A stretch of DNA of 33,258 nucleotides, from NCBI GenBank assembly GCA_028284775.1, contig JANQRB010000179.1, positions 1 to 33,258 of the forward strand. The letters are read 5' to 3'. The stretch comes from Candidatus Kapaibacterium sp. GTDB taxonomy: Bacteria; Bacteroidota; Ignavibacteria; Kapaibacteriales; UBA7675. Under the pieces are notes generated by a model that made no database searches, was not told the origin of the DNA, and saw only the letters and a program-made list of their open reading frames with translations. A program made the position numbers and the translations under genes. Below, piece after piece: positions 25,725-33,258 of the stretch; position 1 is the stretch's first letter, and each line of letters starts with the position of its first letter.

Positions 25725-27560
25725 ATGCCGAAGCCTGCGAAATCCAGACCTGACGAGCATTTTTGGAGTCCGCGCGCCGTGACGTATCGATTGACTTTTC
25801 TGCCGCTAATCGTCATGCTGGCCTTTGCGTTTTGGCTGCCGCCCCGCAATGCGATTAGCCAAATCCGCGACTGGCGGCCGGCGATCGACAGTATTTGGGG
25901 TAAGGGGCTGCCCGACGACGATAAGCTGGCAATCTTCGACAGCGTCTGGACGCGCATCGATCAGAACTTTGCCTGCTTTCACAATATCACGGTCAACTGG
26001 GATTCGCTGCGCACTCACTACCGTCCCGAAGTGGAGCAGGGCGTCAGCCGCGGTCGTTTTGCGGCCATCATGAATCACATGTCGCTGGCGCTGCGCGAGG
26101 GGCATACCCAGTTTAAGGATAATCCTGTCAACCGCGACTTTCCGCTTGCACCGGGCGTGCCCCTGCTCTATGTCGGCGGCTGGGCCAATAACGGTCACTT
26201 CGGCGCCGGCCTGACGCCTTTGCCCGACAGTTCGCTGCTGGTGTATAAGGCCGTAGACAATCATCCTCTGGGCCTTGAGCCCGGTGACATCGTCCTCGGC
26301 TATCACGGCATCCCCTGGAAAGAGCTCTATCCGCGACTACTGCAACAGGAGCTGCCGCTTGCGGGTCAGTTCTGGGGGTCGTCGCCTAGCGCGCACAGCC
26401 ATTCCTTCCTGATGGCGGCCGGTATGAACTGGCACCTTTTCGACACGATCGACATCGTCAAGTACGGCAGTCGCGACACCCAGCAGCTGGCCCTGACGGC
26501 GCTGATGGAGGCCGATATGAACCTGTGGTGTAGCGAACAGCTGCCCCTGCCCGGCGTCCCGATGCTCGAATCGGCTGACCTCTTCGGCCCGGAACGCATC
26601 GCGGTTTCCTGGGGAATGGTCGAGGGCAGCAATATCGCTTATGTCTATGTGTATAACTGGACCCGCGACACCGACCAGCGCTTTCTGGCGGCGCTGCGCG
26701 ACATTATGTTCAATCACAAGAGCGCGGGACTCATCCTGGATTTCCGGGTCAACTTCGGCGGCGATATTCGCAAGAGCAATCCGGGCTACAATCTTCTGTT
26801 CAACAGCTATATCGAAACCATCCTGGTCGATATCCGCTGCGGCGATCCCCGCGAACATTTGCTTATGTGTCCGCACCCCGAGCGGCCCGCCTCCTATTTT
26901 GCGATTGATGCCGATCCCGACAGCTATTACGACAAACCGATCGCCGTGCTGATCGGGCCCGGGGCAATATCCGCCGGCGATCACAATGCCCTGCGTCTCA
27001 AACGGCATCCCCGGGCGCGCTTTTTCGGCAAGTCTACCAACGGCGCCTTTAACGGTCCCAGCTCAATCGCCGTCGGCGCTGTCGACCTGGAGGACTGGAA
27101 TCTGCGCTACGCCCATCGCGAAACCTATTTGCCGGAGCGGCCGGACGAGTATCTGACCCATCGCGAATTTCCAGTCGACGAAAGTGTATGGCTGAGTCCT
27201 GACAATGTACGGCAGGGCATCGACGATGTGGCTCAGGCGGCCATCGACTGGATTCGCGCCACGACCGAGGTCGCAGTCGGCGCGTCGGACCGCGCTGCAG
27301 AACCGCAGCTGCGCATCTCCCCCAACCCCGTCCGCAACGAGGCCACGATCAGCTTCAGCCTGTCGCAGCCGGGCAGCGTCCGTATCGAGATCGTCGACCT
27401 GCTTGGACGCAGCATTACGCGAGCTGTCGACCATACTTTTCCCGCCGGCAGCCATCGTATTCCATGGGATGCGCGGGACTGCTCGCCGGGCAACTATCTC
27501 TGCCTGCTGCAGTCGGCGCACAGCCGCAGGTCAATTCACTTTCAGGTGATTGGGAATTAA
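25725..27560 (+). CDS. S41-family peptidase-like exported protein with T9SS sorting domain
   Basis: About 611 residues from ATG 25725, preceded by GAAGG; the open frame runs from TTG 25689, and a GTG at 25779 just before the hydrophobic segment (LTFLPLIVMLAFAFWLP) is also possible. An S41 N-terminal helical region (LAIFDSVWTRIDQNFACF), a PDZ-like segment (LGLEPGDIVLGYHGIPW) and a ClpP-like core (AGLILDFRVNFGGDIRKS and IAVLIGPGAISAGDHNALRLK) are visible. The serine in GAISAGD is the likely nucleophile. The last 80 residues form a Por-type sorting domain (ISPNPVRNEATISFSL ... GNYLCLLQ). Related enzymes are tail-specific or tricorn-type peptidases. It is divergent from the PNGase-like gene across about 160 bp. 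Confidence 0.85.
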   Translation: MPKPAKSRPDEHFWSPRAVTYRLTFLPLIVMLAFAFWLPPRNAISQIRDWRPAIDSIWGKGLPDDDKLAIFDSVWTRIDQNFACFHNITVNWDSLRTHYRPEVEQGVSRGRFAAIMNHMSLALREGHTQFKDNPVNRDFPLAPGVPLLYVGGWANNGHFGAGLTPLPDSSLLVYKAVDNHPLGLEPGDIVLGYHGIPWKELYPRLLQQELPLAGQFWGSSPSAHSHSFLMAAGMNWHLFDTIDIVKYGSRDTQQLALTALMEADMNLWCSEQLPLPGVPMLESADLFGPERIAVSWGMVEGSNIAYVYVYNWTRDTDQRFLAALRDIMFNHKSAGLILDFRVNFGGDIRKSNPGYNLLFNSYIETILVDIRCGDPREHLLMCPHPERPASYFAIDADPDSYYDKPIAVLIGPGAISAGDHNALRLKRHPRARFFGKSTNGAFNGPSSIAVGAVDLEDWNLRYAHRETYLPERPDEYLTHREFPVDESVWLSPDNVRQGIDDVAQAAIDWIRATTEVAVGASDRAAEPQLRISPNPVRNEATISFSLSQPGSVRIEIVDLLGRSITRAVDHTFPAGSHRIPWDARDCSPGNYLCLLQSAHSRRSIHFQVIGN

Positions 27561-27700
27561 GGGAAGCAAAGGGCCCGGATTTCTGCTGACCTGATCCCGA
27601 CGTTTTGCCGACGGCGCTTTAGCCGCAACAAGCCCGGTGCAAGCGGCGTAGACCGCCCCAACCCAAAACATATTCGGCAATCCCGCGACAGCTCAGATCT

Positions 27701-28606
27701 ATGAAATACGACAACAAGCGCGATGGCGGCGGCCTGCTGGAACTGGCGCGGGCCAATGCCCTCCGGTACAGCAGCAATCCGGCTATCAAAGCAATTATTA
27801 TCACCGGCTCAGTGGCGCGCGACACAACGGATGAACTATCGGATATCGACACCATCCTGTACAGCGATGAAGCTTACTCCGAACAGTTTTTCGAAGAAGA
27901 GCAGAAGCTTGCTTACGCCGACGGCGGGGATATGTATGGCGGAAGCGCCGCCGATGGATTCGGCCTCTATCGCTTCGTGAACGGCATCCGCTGCGACTTC
28001 GGCTTCGCTTACTGTCGTGACGTCGAATCCCTGTTGGATGACGTTCTGCTGGAGTACGACCCCGACCTGGATAAACAACTCATTATCGAGGGTATTCGCT
28101 CATCCAGGATTTTGCACGGCTCGGAATTGATCAACGCCTGGATCAAGCGCAGCGATGTGTATCCCGCCGAATTGGCCGCCGCCATGCTGCAGCGGTATCT
28201 GAGCTTCACACCGCACTGGGTGCTCCGCTTTATGGGCGCCGGACGCTGTGACCGCCTGTTTCTGCGCGAGTCTTTCCTCGAATTGCAAAAGCGGATTCTG
28301 GCGCTTATGTTCGCTCTCAACCGCCGCTACCATCCGGGCAAACTCAAGGGGATTGCGGCAGCGGTCGAAGGACTGGAAATCCTGCCGCCCCGGCTGCTGG
28401 AACGCTTCGACGCATTGTATGACGCCGACCTGCACAGCGCGGTATCTGTGGCCGCCGCACTGGTAGAGGACACACTGACCTTAGTGGAAGAACATGCTCC
28501 CGCATTCGAGACATCCGCAGCCCGCAGGCGTTTCGCCTGGCAGCCAAAGAGCGGCGCGAATGCAGGGAATCACAATTACTCCCGGGAAAACAACAGCCAT
28601 GAATGA
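27701..28606 (+). CDS. Nucleotidyltransferase-fold protein
   Basis: A protein of 301 residues with the pol-beta-like nucleotidyltransferase signature IITGSVARDTTDELSDIDTILY (about residues 34-55): GS followed by DID, the two metal-binding aspartates, with a possible third in CDFGFAY. The C-terminal half is helical, with HWVLRFMGAGRCDRLFLRESFLELQKRILAL. The architecture resembles aminoglycoside adenylyltransferase-like and DUF4037-type proteins, whose substrates differ widely; the substrate is unknown here. It overlaps the next gene by 8 bp, implying co-translation with an AHSA1-family protein. Confidence 0.8.
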   Translation: MKYDNKRDGGGLLELARANALRYSSNPAIKAIIITGSVARDTTDELSDIDTILYSDEAYSEQFFEEEQKLAYADGGDMYGGSAADGFGLYRFVNGIRCDFGFAYCRDVESLLDDVLLEYDPDLDKQLIIEGIRSSRILHGSELINAWIKRSDVYPAELAAAMLQRYLSFTPHWVLRFMGAGRCDRLFLRESFLELQKRILALMFALNRRYHPGKLKGIAAAVEGLEILPPRLLERFDALYDADLHSAVSVAAALVEDTLTLVEEHAPAFETSAARRRFAWQPKSGANAGNHNYSRENNSHE

Positions 28607-29030
28607 AGAAAGCGTCTTGAAATTTAGCATTCGCCAGACTATCGCCCGCTCGCCCAGCGAGGTGTTTCAAGCTTTTGTCGACCCGGACAAGCTCTCCGGC
28701 TACTTTACGACCTCGGCCAGCGGACCGCTGGTCGCGGGCACCAGCGTGGAATGGCGCTGGGGTGATGAAATGAGTCTGACCCATATCGAGGAAGTGCAGA
28801 CGGATGAATGCGTGGTCTGCACCTGGCGCGCCTATCAGGTAGACTACGATACACGCTGTACCTTCAGATTCGCCGCTGCGGGCGACGGCGCGACAACAGT
28901 GACGATCACGGAGGAGGGCTGGCGCAATGACGCCGCCGGGCGCATCAGCTCCTACGAGCATTGCAGCGGCTGGACGCACATGCTGATGTGCATGAAAGCG
29001 CGGCTCGAACACGATCTCGACCTGCGCTGA
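28599..29030 (+). CDS. AHSA1/SRPBCC-family protein
   Basis: A protein of 143 residues from ATG 28599, overlapping the nucleotidyltransferase stop by 8 bp. The N-terminal strand and helix (FSIRQTIARSPSEVFQAFVDPDKLSGYFTT), the WRWGDE turn and the C-terminal helix (SSYEHCSGWTHMLMCMKARLE) are typical of Activator of Hsp90 ATPase homolog 1-like proteins, which bind hydrophobic ligands in a cavity. No signal peptide is present, so it is cytoplasmic. An earlier start at 28494 would be in the wrong context inside the upstream gene. Its stop is 9 bp from the convergent exported homologue. Confidence 0.88.
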   Translation: MNEESVLKFSIRQTIARSPSEVFQAFVDPDKLSGYFTTSASGPLVAGTSVEWRWGDEMSLTHIEEVQTDECVVCTWRAYQVDYDTRCTFRFAAAGDGATTVTITEEGWRNDAAGRISSYEHCSGWTHMLMCMKARLEHDLDLR

Positions 29031-29039
29031 CCCGCCTGA

Positions 29040-29558
29040 TCAGTCCTGTTCAAAACTCTTTTGCAAGGCGGCCAGCACATTCGGCCAGGCATTGGTGAAA
29101 TAGCTGCGCGCTTGCTGCCAGTTCTCGCTTTCACCCCAGCCGTAATGCGAGATCTCCAGGTGCGTGCCGCCGTCGGGTAGGCCGCCCATGCGCAGAACAA
29201 CCACCGTCCGCTGCGCGCGAATATCGGGCATATGCGGCGGTGCATTCCAGGTAAAAGTCAGCATTTTTTCCTTCTCGATTGCGAGTATCACACAGCCTTC
29301 CGAACCGCGTTCGGTGGATGTGCTGTCGGGATTAAAATAAAACTCGAAAGCGCCGCCGACACGAAAATCGATATGGCTGTCGATGCCGAGGAAGCTTCGG
29401 ATTCCTTCGCTGCCGGACCAGCGCTGCCAGACCTCGGAGGGCGGTGCCGCAAGCTTGACGTCGTAGTAGAGGTAGCGACTGTCATTTAGTTCGCTTTTGC
29501 TTGATGCATTCATTGAACACACTCCCAGAAATACTAGTGCAAGACAGAATTTTTTCAT
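29040..29558 (-). CDS. Exported AHSA1/SRPBCC-family protein
   Basis: A protein of 172 residues with a signal peptide (MKKFCLALVFLGVCSMNASS), then a SRPBCC domain: YYDVKLAAPPSEVWQRWSGSEGIRSFLG, FRVGGAFEFYFNPD, MLTFTWNAPPHMPDIRAQRT and the closing helix WQQARSYFTNAWPNVLAALQKSFEQ. AHSA1-type proteins are normally cytosolic, so secretion is unusual. It lies 135 bp after the AraC-type gene on the same strand and converges with the cytosolic homologue. Ligand and role are unknown. Confidence 0.87.
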   Translation of the reverse strand: MKKFCLALVFLGVCSMNASSKSELNDSRYLYYDVKLAAPPSEVWQRWSGSEGIRSFLGIDSHIDFRVGGAFEFYFNPDSTSTERGSEGCVILAIEKEKMLTFTWNAPPHMPDIRAQRTVVVLRMGGLPDGGTHLEISHYGWGESENWQQARSYFTNAWPNVLAALQKSFEQD

Positions 29559-29629
29559 GGCTGAGCCCGCTCAAACATTGTGAATCGAAAGACAAATGTA
29601 AGGTTTCAGTGTAAAAAGAGAGGGCAAAT

Positions 29630-29656
29630 CTATACTGCGTGGGACAGGGGGTATAG
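29630..29656. promoter_or_regulatory. Inverted repeat CTATAC/GTATAG
   Basis: CTATAC at 29630-29635 and GTATAG at 29651-29656 flank a 15-bp spacer, in the 135-bp gap between the AraC-type gene and the exported AHSA1 gene. It is short and may be chance, or an operator for the downstream gene. Confidence 0.2.
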
Positions 29657-29693
29657 TAAAAAATCGACATGGCAGAATCGAAGGCAGAAAAGA

Positions 29694-30530
29694 TCAGGTC
29701 CAGGGGCCGCCCTGTTCGCGCAGCTCCTTGAGGTATTCGCCGGGAAGCAGACCGCTGAACTCCTTGAAGTTTTTGATAAAGTGATTCTGATCATAGTAGT
29801 TCATCGCGGCGGCGACCGCAGCCCAGTTGATGCTGGCGTCCGGCCGGTCCAGCCAGGCATGCAGATCGCTGAACTTCATAATACGGGCGTAGCGTTTGGG
29901 ACTGACTCCCAGCGCGCCTTTGAACAATCGCTCCAATTGTTTGATGCTGAGGTTGAGCTCGGCGGCCAGCGCATCGATACGCAGATGCCCCTTGCACTGC
30001 CGGATGCGCCGGATCGCGGCATCCAGGCCGGGATGGGCCTGACGACGCAGGTCGGGACGCCCCAGTAAAAAGGCGTCAAGCAGGGATGGCAATCGATCGG
30101 GGCTTCTCGCCGCGAGTAATTGCTCTTCGGTTTCCGCAACAGCCGCGCCCCAGACGGCATCCAGTGGGATAACTTCGTCGACAATCTCACCGGCCAGCAT
30201 ACCGCAAAGAGGATACAGTCCCTCCGGTCGGAGCCGGATGCCGACCGCTCGCAGGCCTTCGCTGCTGTTGGCCGCCAGTTCGGTGTGAAAGTATCGGGTT
30301 CGCTGACCGATCAGGATGCTGCTGCCGAGTGAAGAGAAGCGTTGCAGATCGCGCTGGTTATAGTGCCGGTGCCTGCTGCCGAAATTGAAGATCAGCTCGA
30401 AACAGCCATCGGGCACGATACGCTCCGGAATGCCCGTCGGCAAGTCGGCCTGCGAGCGAAGCGCCCAATAGCAATCGACGAAAGGCTCTAAGGCGGCGGC
30501 GGGTGCAAATCGATAGTACTGGAAGCTCAT
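29694..30530 (-). CDS. AraC-family transcriptional regulator with DUF6597-like N-terminal domain
   Basis: A protein of 279 residues from ATG 30530, with ATAGG upstream; an in-frame TTG at 30557 is less likely. The N-terminal domain (SFQYYRFAPAAALEPFVDCYWAL and RIVPDGCFELIFNFG) is the sensor type common in Bacteroidota AraC proteins. The C-terminal part has two helix-turn-helix motifs (IDALAAELNLSIKQLERLFKGALGVSP and INWAAVAAAMNYYDQNHFIKNFKEFSGLLPGEY). The MscS channel gene ends 57 bp upstream on the same strand and the exported AHSA1 gene follows, so it may regulate that neighbourhood. Confidence 0.9.
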   Translation of the reverse strand: MSFQYYRFAPAAALEPFVDCYWALRSQADLPTGIPERIVPDGCFELIFNFGSRHRHYNQRDLQRFSSLGSSILIGQRTRYFHTELAANSSEGLRAVGIRLRPEGLYPLCGMLAGEIVDEVIPLDAVWGAAVAETEEQLLAARSPDRLPSLLDAFLLGRPDLRRQAHPGLDAAIRRIRQCKGHLRIDALAAELNLSIKQLERLFKGALGVSPKRYARIMKFSDLHAWLDRPDASINWAAVAAAMNYYDQNHFIKNFKEFSGLLPGEYLKELREQGGPWT

Positions 30531-30587
30531 TGGACCTATAAACAGAATGAGAGACAAGGCCGGACAATGCTCAACCCGCGCCGGCAG

Positions 30588-31514
30588 CTAGTGGTCGCCG
30601 GACGCTTGTTCCCCGCTGGACGGCTGCTTATCGGCCAGGGCGCGATCGTCAAGTGGCAAGGGCAGCGGCGATCGCAGGTGCAGATCGCGCTGCGGAAAGG
30701 GTATTTCCACGTTATTTGCCCGGAACTTATGTACGATGGCGCAGTTGAGAGCCGACCGTATTTCGCGATGTTCCTTGGGATTCGCGATCCAGGCGCGCAA
30801 GCGCATATTCCAGGCCGAGTCGCCGAATTCAACCAACAAAACATCCGGTTTGGGATCCGTCAGCACGCGGGGCTCTTCTTCCGCTGCTTCGCGCAGACTA
30901 CGCAATACCGTGTCGAGATCGGAGGCATAGGAAACGCCGACATCGAGACTGATCCGCACTTTAGGATCGTCGTGCGACCAGTTGATGACGGCATTGGAAA
31001 CGAAATCCAGGTTGGGCACGATGATCGAAATATTGTCGATGGTTTTGATCGTCGTCGCCCGCATCTTGATCTTGTCCACGTCGCCTTCCAGGTCATTGAT
31101 CGTCACCCGGTCGCCAACCTGGATCGGGCGCTCGAACAAAATGATCAGGCCGGAAATAAAATTGGCCGTCACATTTTGCAGGCCGAAGCCGATACCGACC
31201 GAGAGAGCGCCGAATATGACCACGAGGCCGCTCAAGTTAATACCGACGAACTGAAAAGCGATCAGCAATCCGACGAAAAAGAACAGATAGCTGAAAATGC
31301 GCTGCAAAGTGTAGCGTTGTCCTTCGGCAACACCCATCCGTTCCAGCAGACGTCGCAGTATCTGTTTGCGAAACAGGCCGCCGAGAATAATGATACTGCT
31401 CAGAACGAGGAAAAACAGAATGATCGTCAGAAGGGTGACAGGTGTGTCGCTGACGCGAAACAGCTCATAATTCAAGACGCTGCCCGCAAAAGTCAAGATT
31501 TCCTTCAGATCCAC
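30588..31514 (-). CDS. MscS-family mechanosensitive ion channel
   Basis: A protein of 308 residues with three membrane helices (PVTLLTIILFFLVLSSIIILGGL, IFSYLFFFVGLLIAFQFVGI and the pore helix LVVIFGALSVGIGFGLQNVTANFISGLIILFERP). The pore helix has the Ala/Gly pattern of MscS TM3. The MscS beta domain (IQVGDRVTINDLEGDVDKIKMRATTIKTIDN) and a cytoplasmic C-terminal domain follow. It opens under membrane tension to release osmolytes. GTG at 31514 appears to be the start, with AGGG upstream. Confidence 0.93.
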   Translation of the reverse strand: MDLKEILTFAGSVLNYELFRVSDTPVTLLTIILFFLVLSSIIILGGLFRKQILRRLLERMGVAEGQRYTLQRIFSYLFFFVGLLIAFQFVGINLSGLVVIFGALSVGIGFGLQNVTANFISGLIILFERPIQVGDRVTINDLEGDVDKIKMRATTIKTIDNISIIVPNLDFVSNAVINWSHDDPKVRISLDVGVSYASDLDTVLRSLREAAEEEPRVLTDPKPDVLLVEFGDSAWNMRLRAWIANPKEHREIRSALNCAIVHKFRANNVEIPFPQRDLHLRSPLPLPLDDRALADKQPSSGEQASGDH

Positions 31515-31639
31515 GATTCACTTTCCCTGCTGGCCTTGGACTGAAAAGTTCGGTCAGCGAAAATACGCCCAATGTCCGGATCAAAAAAAGCAAATACGGT
31601 CAGGTGGTCTCTGCGCGGGCTTTAGTAGCTTTGCGAGCG

Positions 31640-32509
31640 ATGAAAGCACAGACGGAGGATTTGTACCGCGAACGAATGCAGCGGGTGCTGCTCTTTGTGC
31701 AGGAGCACCTGGACGAGACGCTGGATTGCGCGCGACTGGCGGACGTCGCCTGTTTTTCCCCATGTCACTTTCACCGTATCTTCAGCGCTATGACCGGCGA
31801 ATCGGTCGCCGAATATGTCCGGCGGCTGAAGCTGGAACGCGCCGCCCGACAGCTCCGATATTCCGGCAAACCGGTGGCGCTTATTGCCGGGCAGGCGGGT
31901 TATGAAAATCCCGAGTCATTTACGCGCGCCTTCCGGCAGCTGTTCTCTTCCTCGCCCACGAAATATCGCGCCTCAAAACAGGCGGAAAGCGTTCACAGCA
32001 TTCTCGGAATTAATGAGTCAGGGGCCGAGCTTCCTGAGGTACAGCAGCTGAATCTGCCGCTGCTGCGTGTGGCCTTTGTCAACCATGTCGGAGACTATTG
32101 GAGCGTAGGCACGGCCTGGCAGCGAGTCATAACTTGGGCGGAAGGCCAGGGCTTGCAGACCGATTCGCTGCGTCTTTTCGGACTGCCTTACGACGATCCG
32201 GCCGTTACGCCCGTCGGCAAACGGCGCTATGACGCCTGCATCGTCCTTCCCGACGACTTCCTTGCGGATCGGCATGCATCTGATCCCGCCGTCAGGCTAA
32301 AAACGATCGGCGGCGGCGCCTGGGCCGTGATGACGCACAGCGGTCCCTACCAGCGCCTTGAAGAAAGCTATGCGCGACTATTTGCGGCCTGGCTGCCGCA
32401 AAGCGGCTGTGAGACCCGCGACGAGCCTTGCCTGGAGGAATATCTCAATACGATCGCTACGACGCCGCCGGATAAGCTGCTGACCAATATCTATCTACCG
32501 ATCGGCTGA
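31640..32509 (+). CDS. AraC-type regulator with C-terminal GyrI-like ligand-binding domain
   Basis: A protein of 289 residues from ATG 31640; the open frame starts at 31604. An N-terminal AraC DNA-binding domain with two helix-turn-helix units (LADVACFSPCHFHRIFSAMTGESVAEYVRR and VALIAGQAGYENPESFTRAFRQLFSSSPTKYR) precedes a GyrI-like/effector-binding domain (NLPLLRVAFVNHVGDYWSVG ... RYDACIVLPDDF ... WAVMTHSGPYQRLEESYARLFAAWLP). Relatives such as Rob and SoxS-like proteins sense small hydrophobic or cationic compounds. The GyrI-like gene begins 38 bp downstream on the same strand, so this regulator may control it. Confidence 0.92.
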   Translation: MKAQTEDLYRERMQRVLLFVQEHLDETLDCARLADVACFSPCHFHRIFSAMTGESVAEYVRRLKLERAARQLRYSGKPVALIAGQAGYENPESFTRAFRQLFSSSPTKYRASKQAESVHSILGINESGAELPEVQQLNLPLLRVAFVNHVGDYWSVGTAWQRVITWAEGQGLQTDSLRLFGLPYDDPAVTPVGKRRYDACIVLPDDFLADRHASDPAVRLKTIGGGAWAVMTHSGPYQRLEESYARLFAAWLPQSGCETRDEPCLEEYLNTIATTPPDKLLTNIYLPIG

Positions 32510-32547
32510 GCGACAATTTTTGTTTAACTCAAGAGCGGAGAGCGCCC

Positions 32548-33177
32548 ATGGCGGCATTCGACTTCAAGAAACAAGAACGCGAGTTGTACACGGCTTCGGC
32601 CACAAGCTGCAAGCTGCTTTCGCTGCCGCGAATGTCCTTCCTGATGATCGACGGCAGCGGCAGCCCCGACAGCGCATGCTTTCGAGAGGCTATGGAAGCG
32701 CTCTATGGTGCTGCTTACACATTGAAGTTCGGCAGTCGCAAGGGACCCGCGCCGGAAGGCTATTTTGACTATGTCGTTCCGCCCCTGGAAGGTCTGTGGT
32801 GGATGCGAGAGGGCAAGGAGTTTGCGCGCGACAATAAAGATGACTGGTGCTGGCGGCTGATGATTCGTCAGCCCGACTTCTACGGCGAGCAGCATGCTGC
32901 TACAGCCTTCGCGGCGCTGCGGGCCAAAAAAAATCCGCCGGCGCTTGATCTGCTGCGCTTGGAACAGTTCGAAGAGGGCCGCGCGGCTCAGACTCTGCAT
33001 ATCGGCCCCTACGACCAGGAGGATGTCAGCATCGCCAGGCTGCATGCCTTCGTAGAAGAGCAGGACTGTAATTTGCGCGGCAAACATCATGAAATTTATC
33101 TCAGCGACCCGCGTCGCACCGCAGCGGAACGCCTGCGCACGATTATCCGCATGCCGGTCGAGGCGAAAGGCCTGTAA
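32548..33177 (+). CDS. Stand-alone GyrI-like small-molecule-binding protein
   Basis: A protein of 209 residues with MAAFDFKKQERELYTAS at the start, LPRMSFLMIDGSGSPDSACFREAMEALYGAAYTLKF, GYFDYVVPPLEGLWWM and YDQEDVSIARLHAFVEEQ, then the closing HEIYLSDPRRTAAERLRTIIRMPVE. This matches the stand-alone GyrI-like family, which binds small molecules and is thought to bind or detoxify cyclic or cationic compounds. ATG at 32548 is preceded by GGAGAG. It follows the AraC-GyrI regulator, suggesting a sensor and effector sharing ligand chemistry. Confidence 0.88.
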   Translation: MAAFDFKKQERELYTASATSCKLLSLPRMSFLMIDGSGSPDSACFREAMEALYGAAYTLKFGSRKGPAPEGYFDYVVPPLEGLWWMREGKEFARDNKDDWCWRLMIRQPDFYGEQHAATAFAALRAKKNPPALDLLRLEQFEEGRAAQTLHIGPYDQEDVSIARLHAFVEEQDCNLRGKHHEIYLSDPRRTAAERLRTIIRMPVEAKGL

Positions 33178-33258
33178 TTATCCGTTAAGATTGCCGCTAC
33201 CTAGATGTCAGTCAGGGACGAACAGGAAAATCGTCCACTCTTGCCGCTCATTATTGGG

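Noticed and set aside
30567..31544. A 325-codon open frame on the plus strand
   Set aside because: It is fully antisense to the MscS channel gene, which has convincing membrane helices and pore motif.

Overview
The window looks like part of the chromosome of a moderately GC-rich, diderm bacterium of the Bacteroidota/FCB superphylum. Two large exported enzymes (21725-25564 and 25725-27560) end in type IX secretion (Por) C-terminal sorting domains, which are essentially confined to that superphylum. Shine-Dalgarno-like sequences precede several genes, which would be less typical of core Bacteroidota; the exact lineage cannot be read from the sequence. No tRNA, rRNA, CRISPR array or insertion sequence was seen.

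Left arm (1-6010, minus strand): the most striking content is an enediyne-type polyketide cassette, transcribed right to left. The order is an UnbV-like FG-GAP/ASPIC protein, a membrane-anchored TPR protein, an UnbU-like membrane protein whose start overlaps the TPR stop (ATGA), a DUF1702 (UnbL-type) protein, and the ketosynthase N-terminus of an enediyne-family iterative type I PKS that runs off the window. The PKS plus the three 'unblocked' genes are the conserved warhead cassette of actinobacterial enediyne clusters. The TPR gene is not part of the classical set. The thioesterase partner (TEBC/E10) is not visible.

A 1.28-kb AT-rich divergent intergenic region (6011-7290) separates this operon from an efflux system on the plus strand (7291-11796): periplasmic adaptor, MacB-type permease and TolC-type outer-membrane channel, with no ATPase gene. 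A DUF885 lipoprotein converges on it (11793-13598).

Middle (13.6-21.4 kb): an atypical NarL-type response regulator, an 885-bp stretch with a 23-bp tandem repeat, a possible 19-codon ORF and a strong hairpin, then mtgA, a soluble TPR-histidine kinase, a MoeB/ThiF-rhodanese fusion and a His-rich alpha-carbonic anhydrase lipoprotein.

Right arm (21.7-33.2 kb): a PNGase F-like protein with a LamG-containing insertion, a divergent S41-type peptidase, a nucleotidyltransferase, two AHSA1/SRPBCC proteins (one exported), an AraC regulator with an MscS channel upstream, and an AraC-GyrI regulator followed by a stand-alone GyrI-like protein.

A working model is that the left operon makes a polyene/enediyne-like metabolite and the divergent efflux genes export it. 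This is inferred only from gene families and adjacency.
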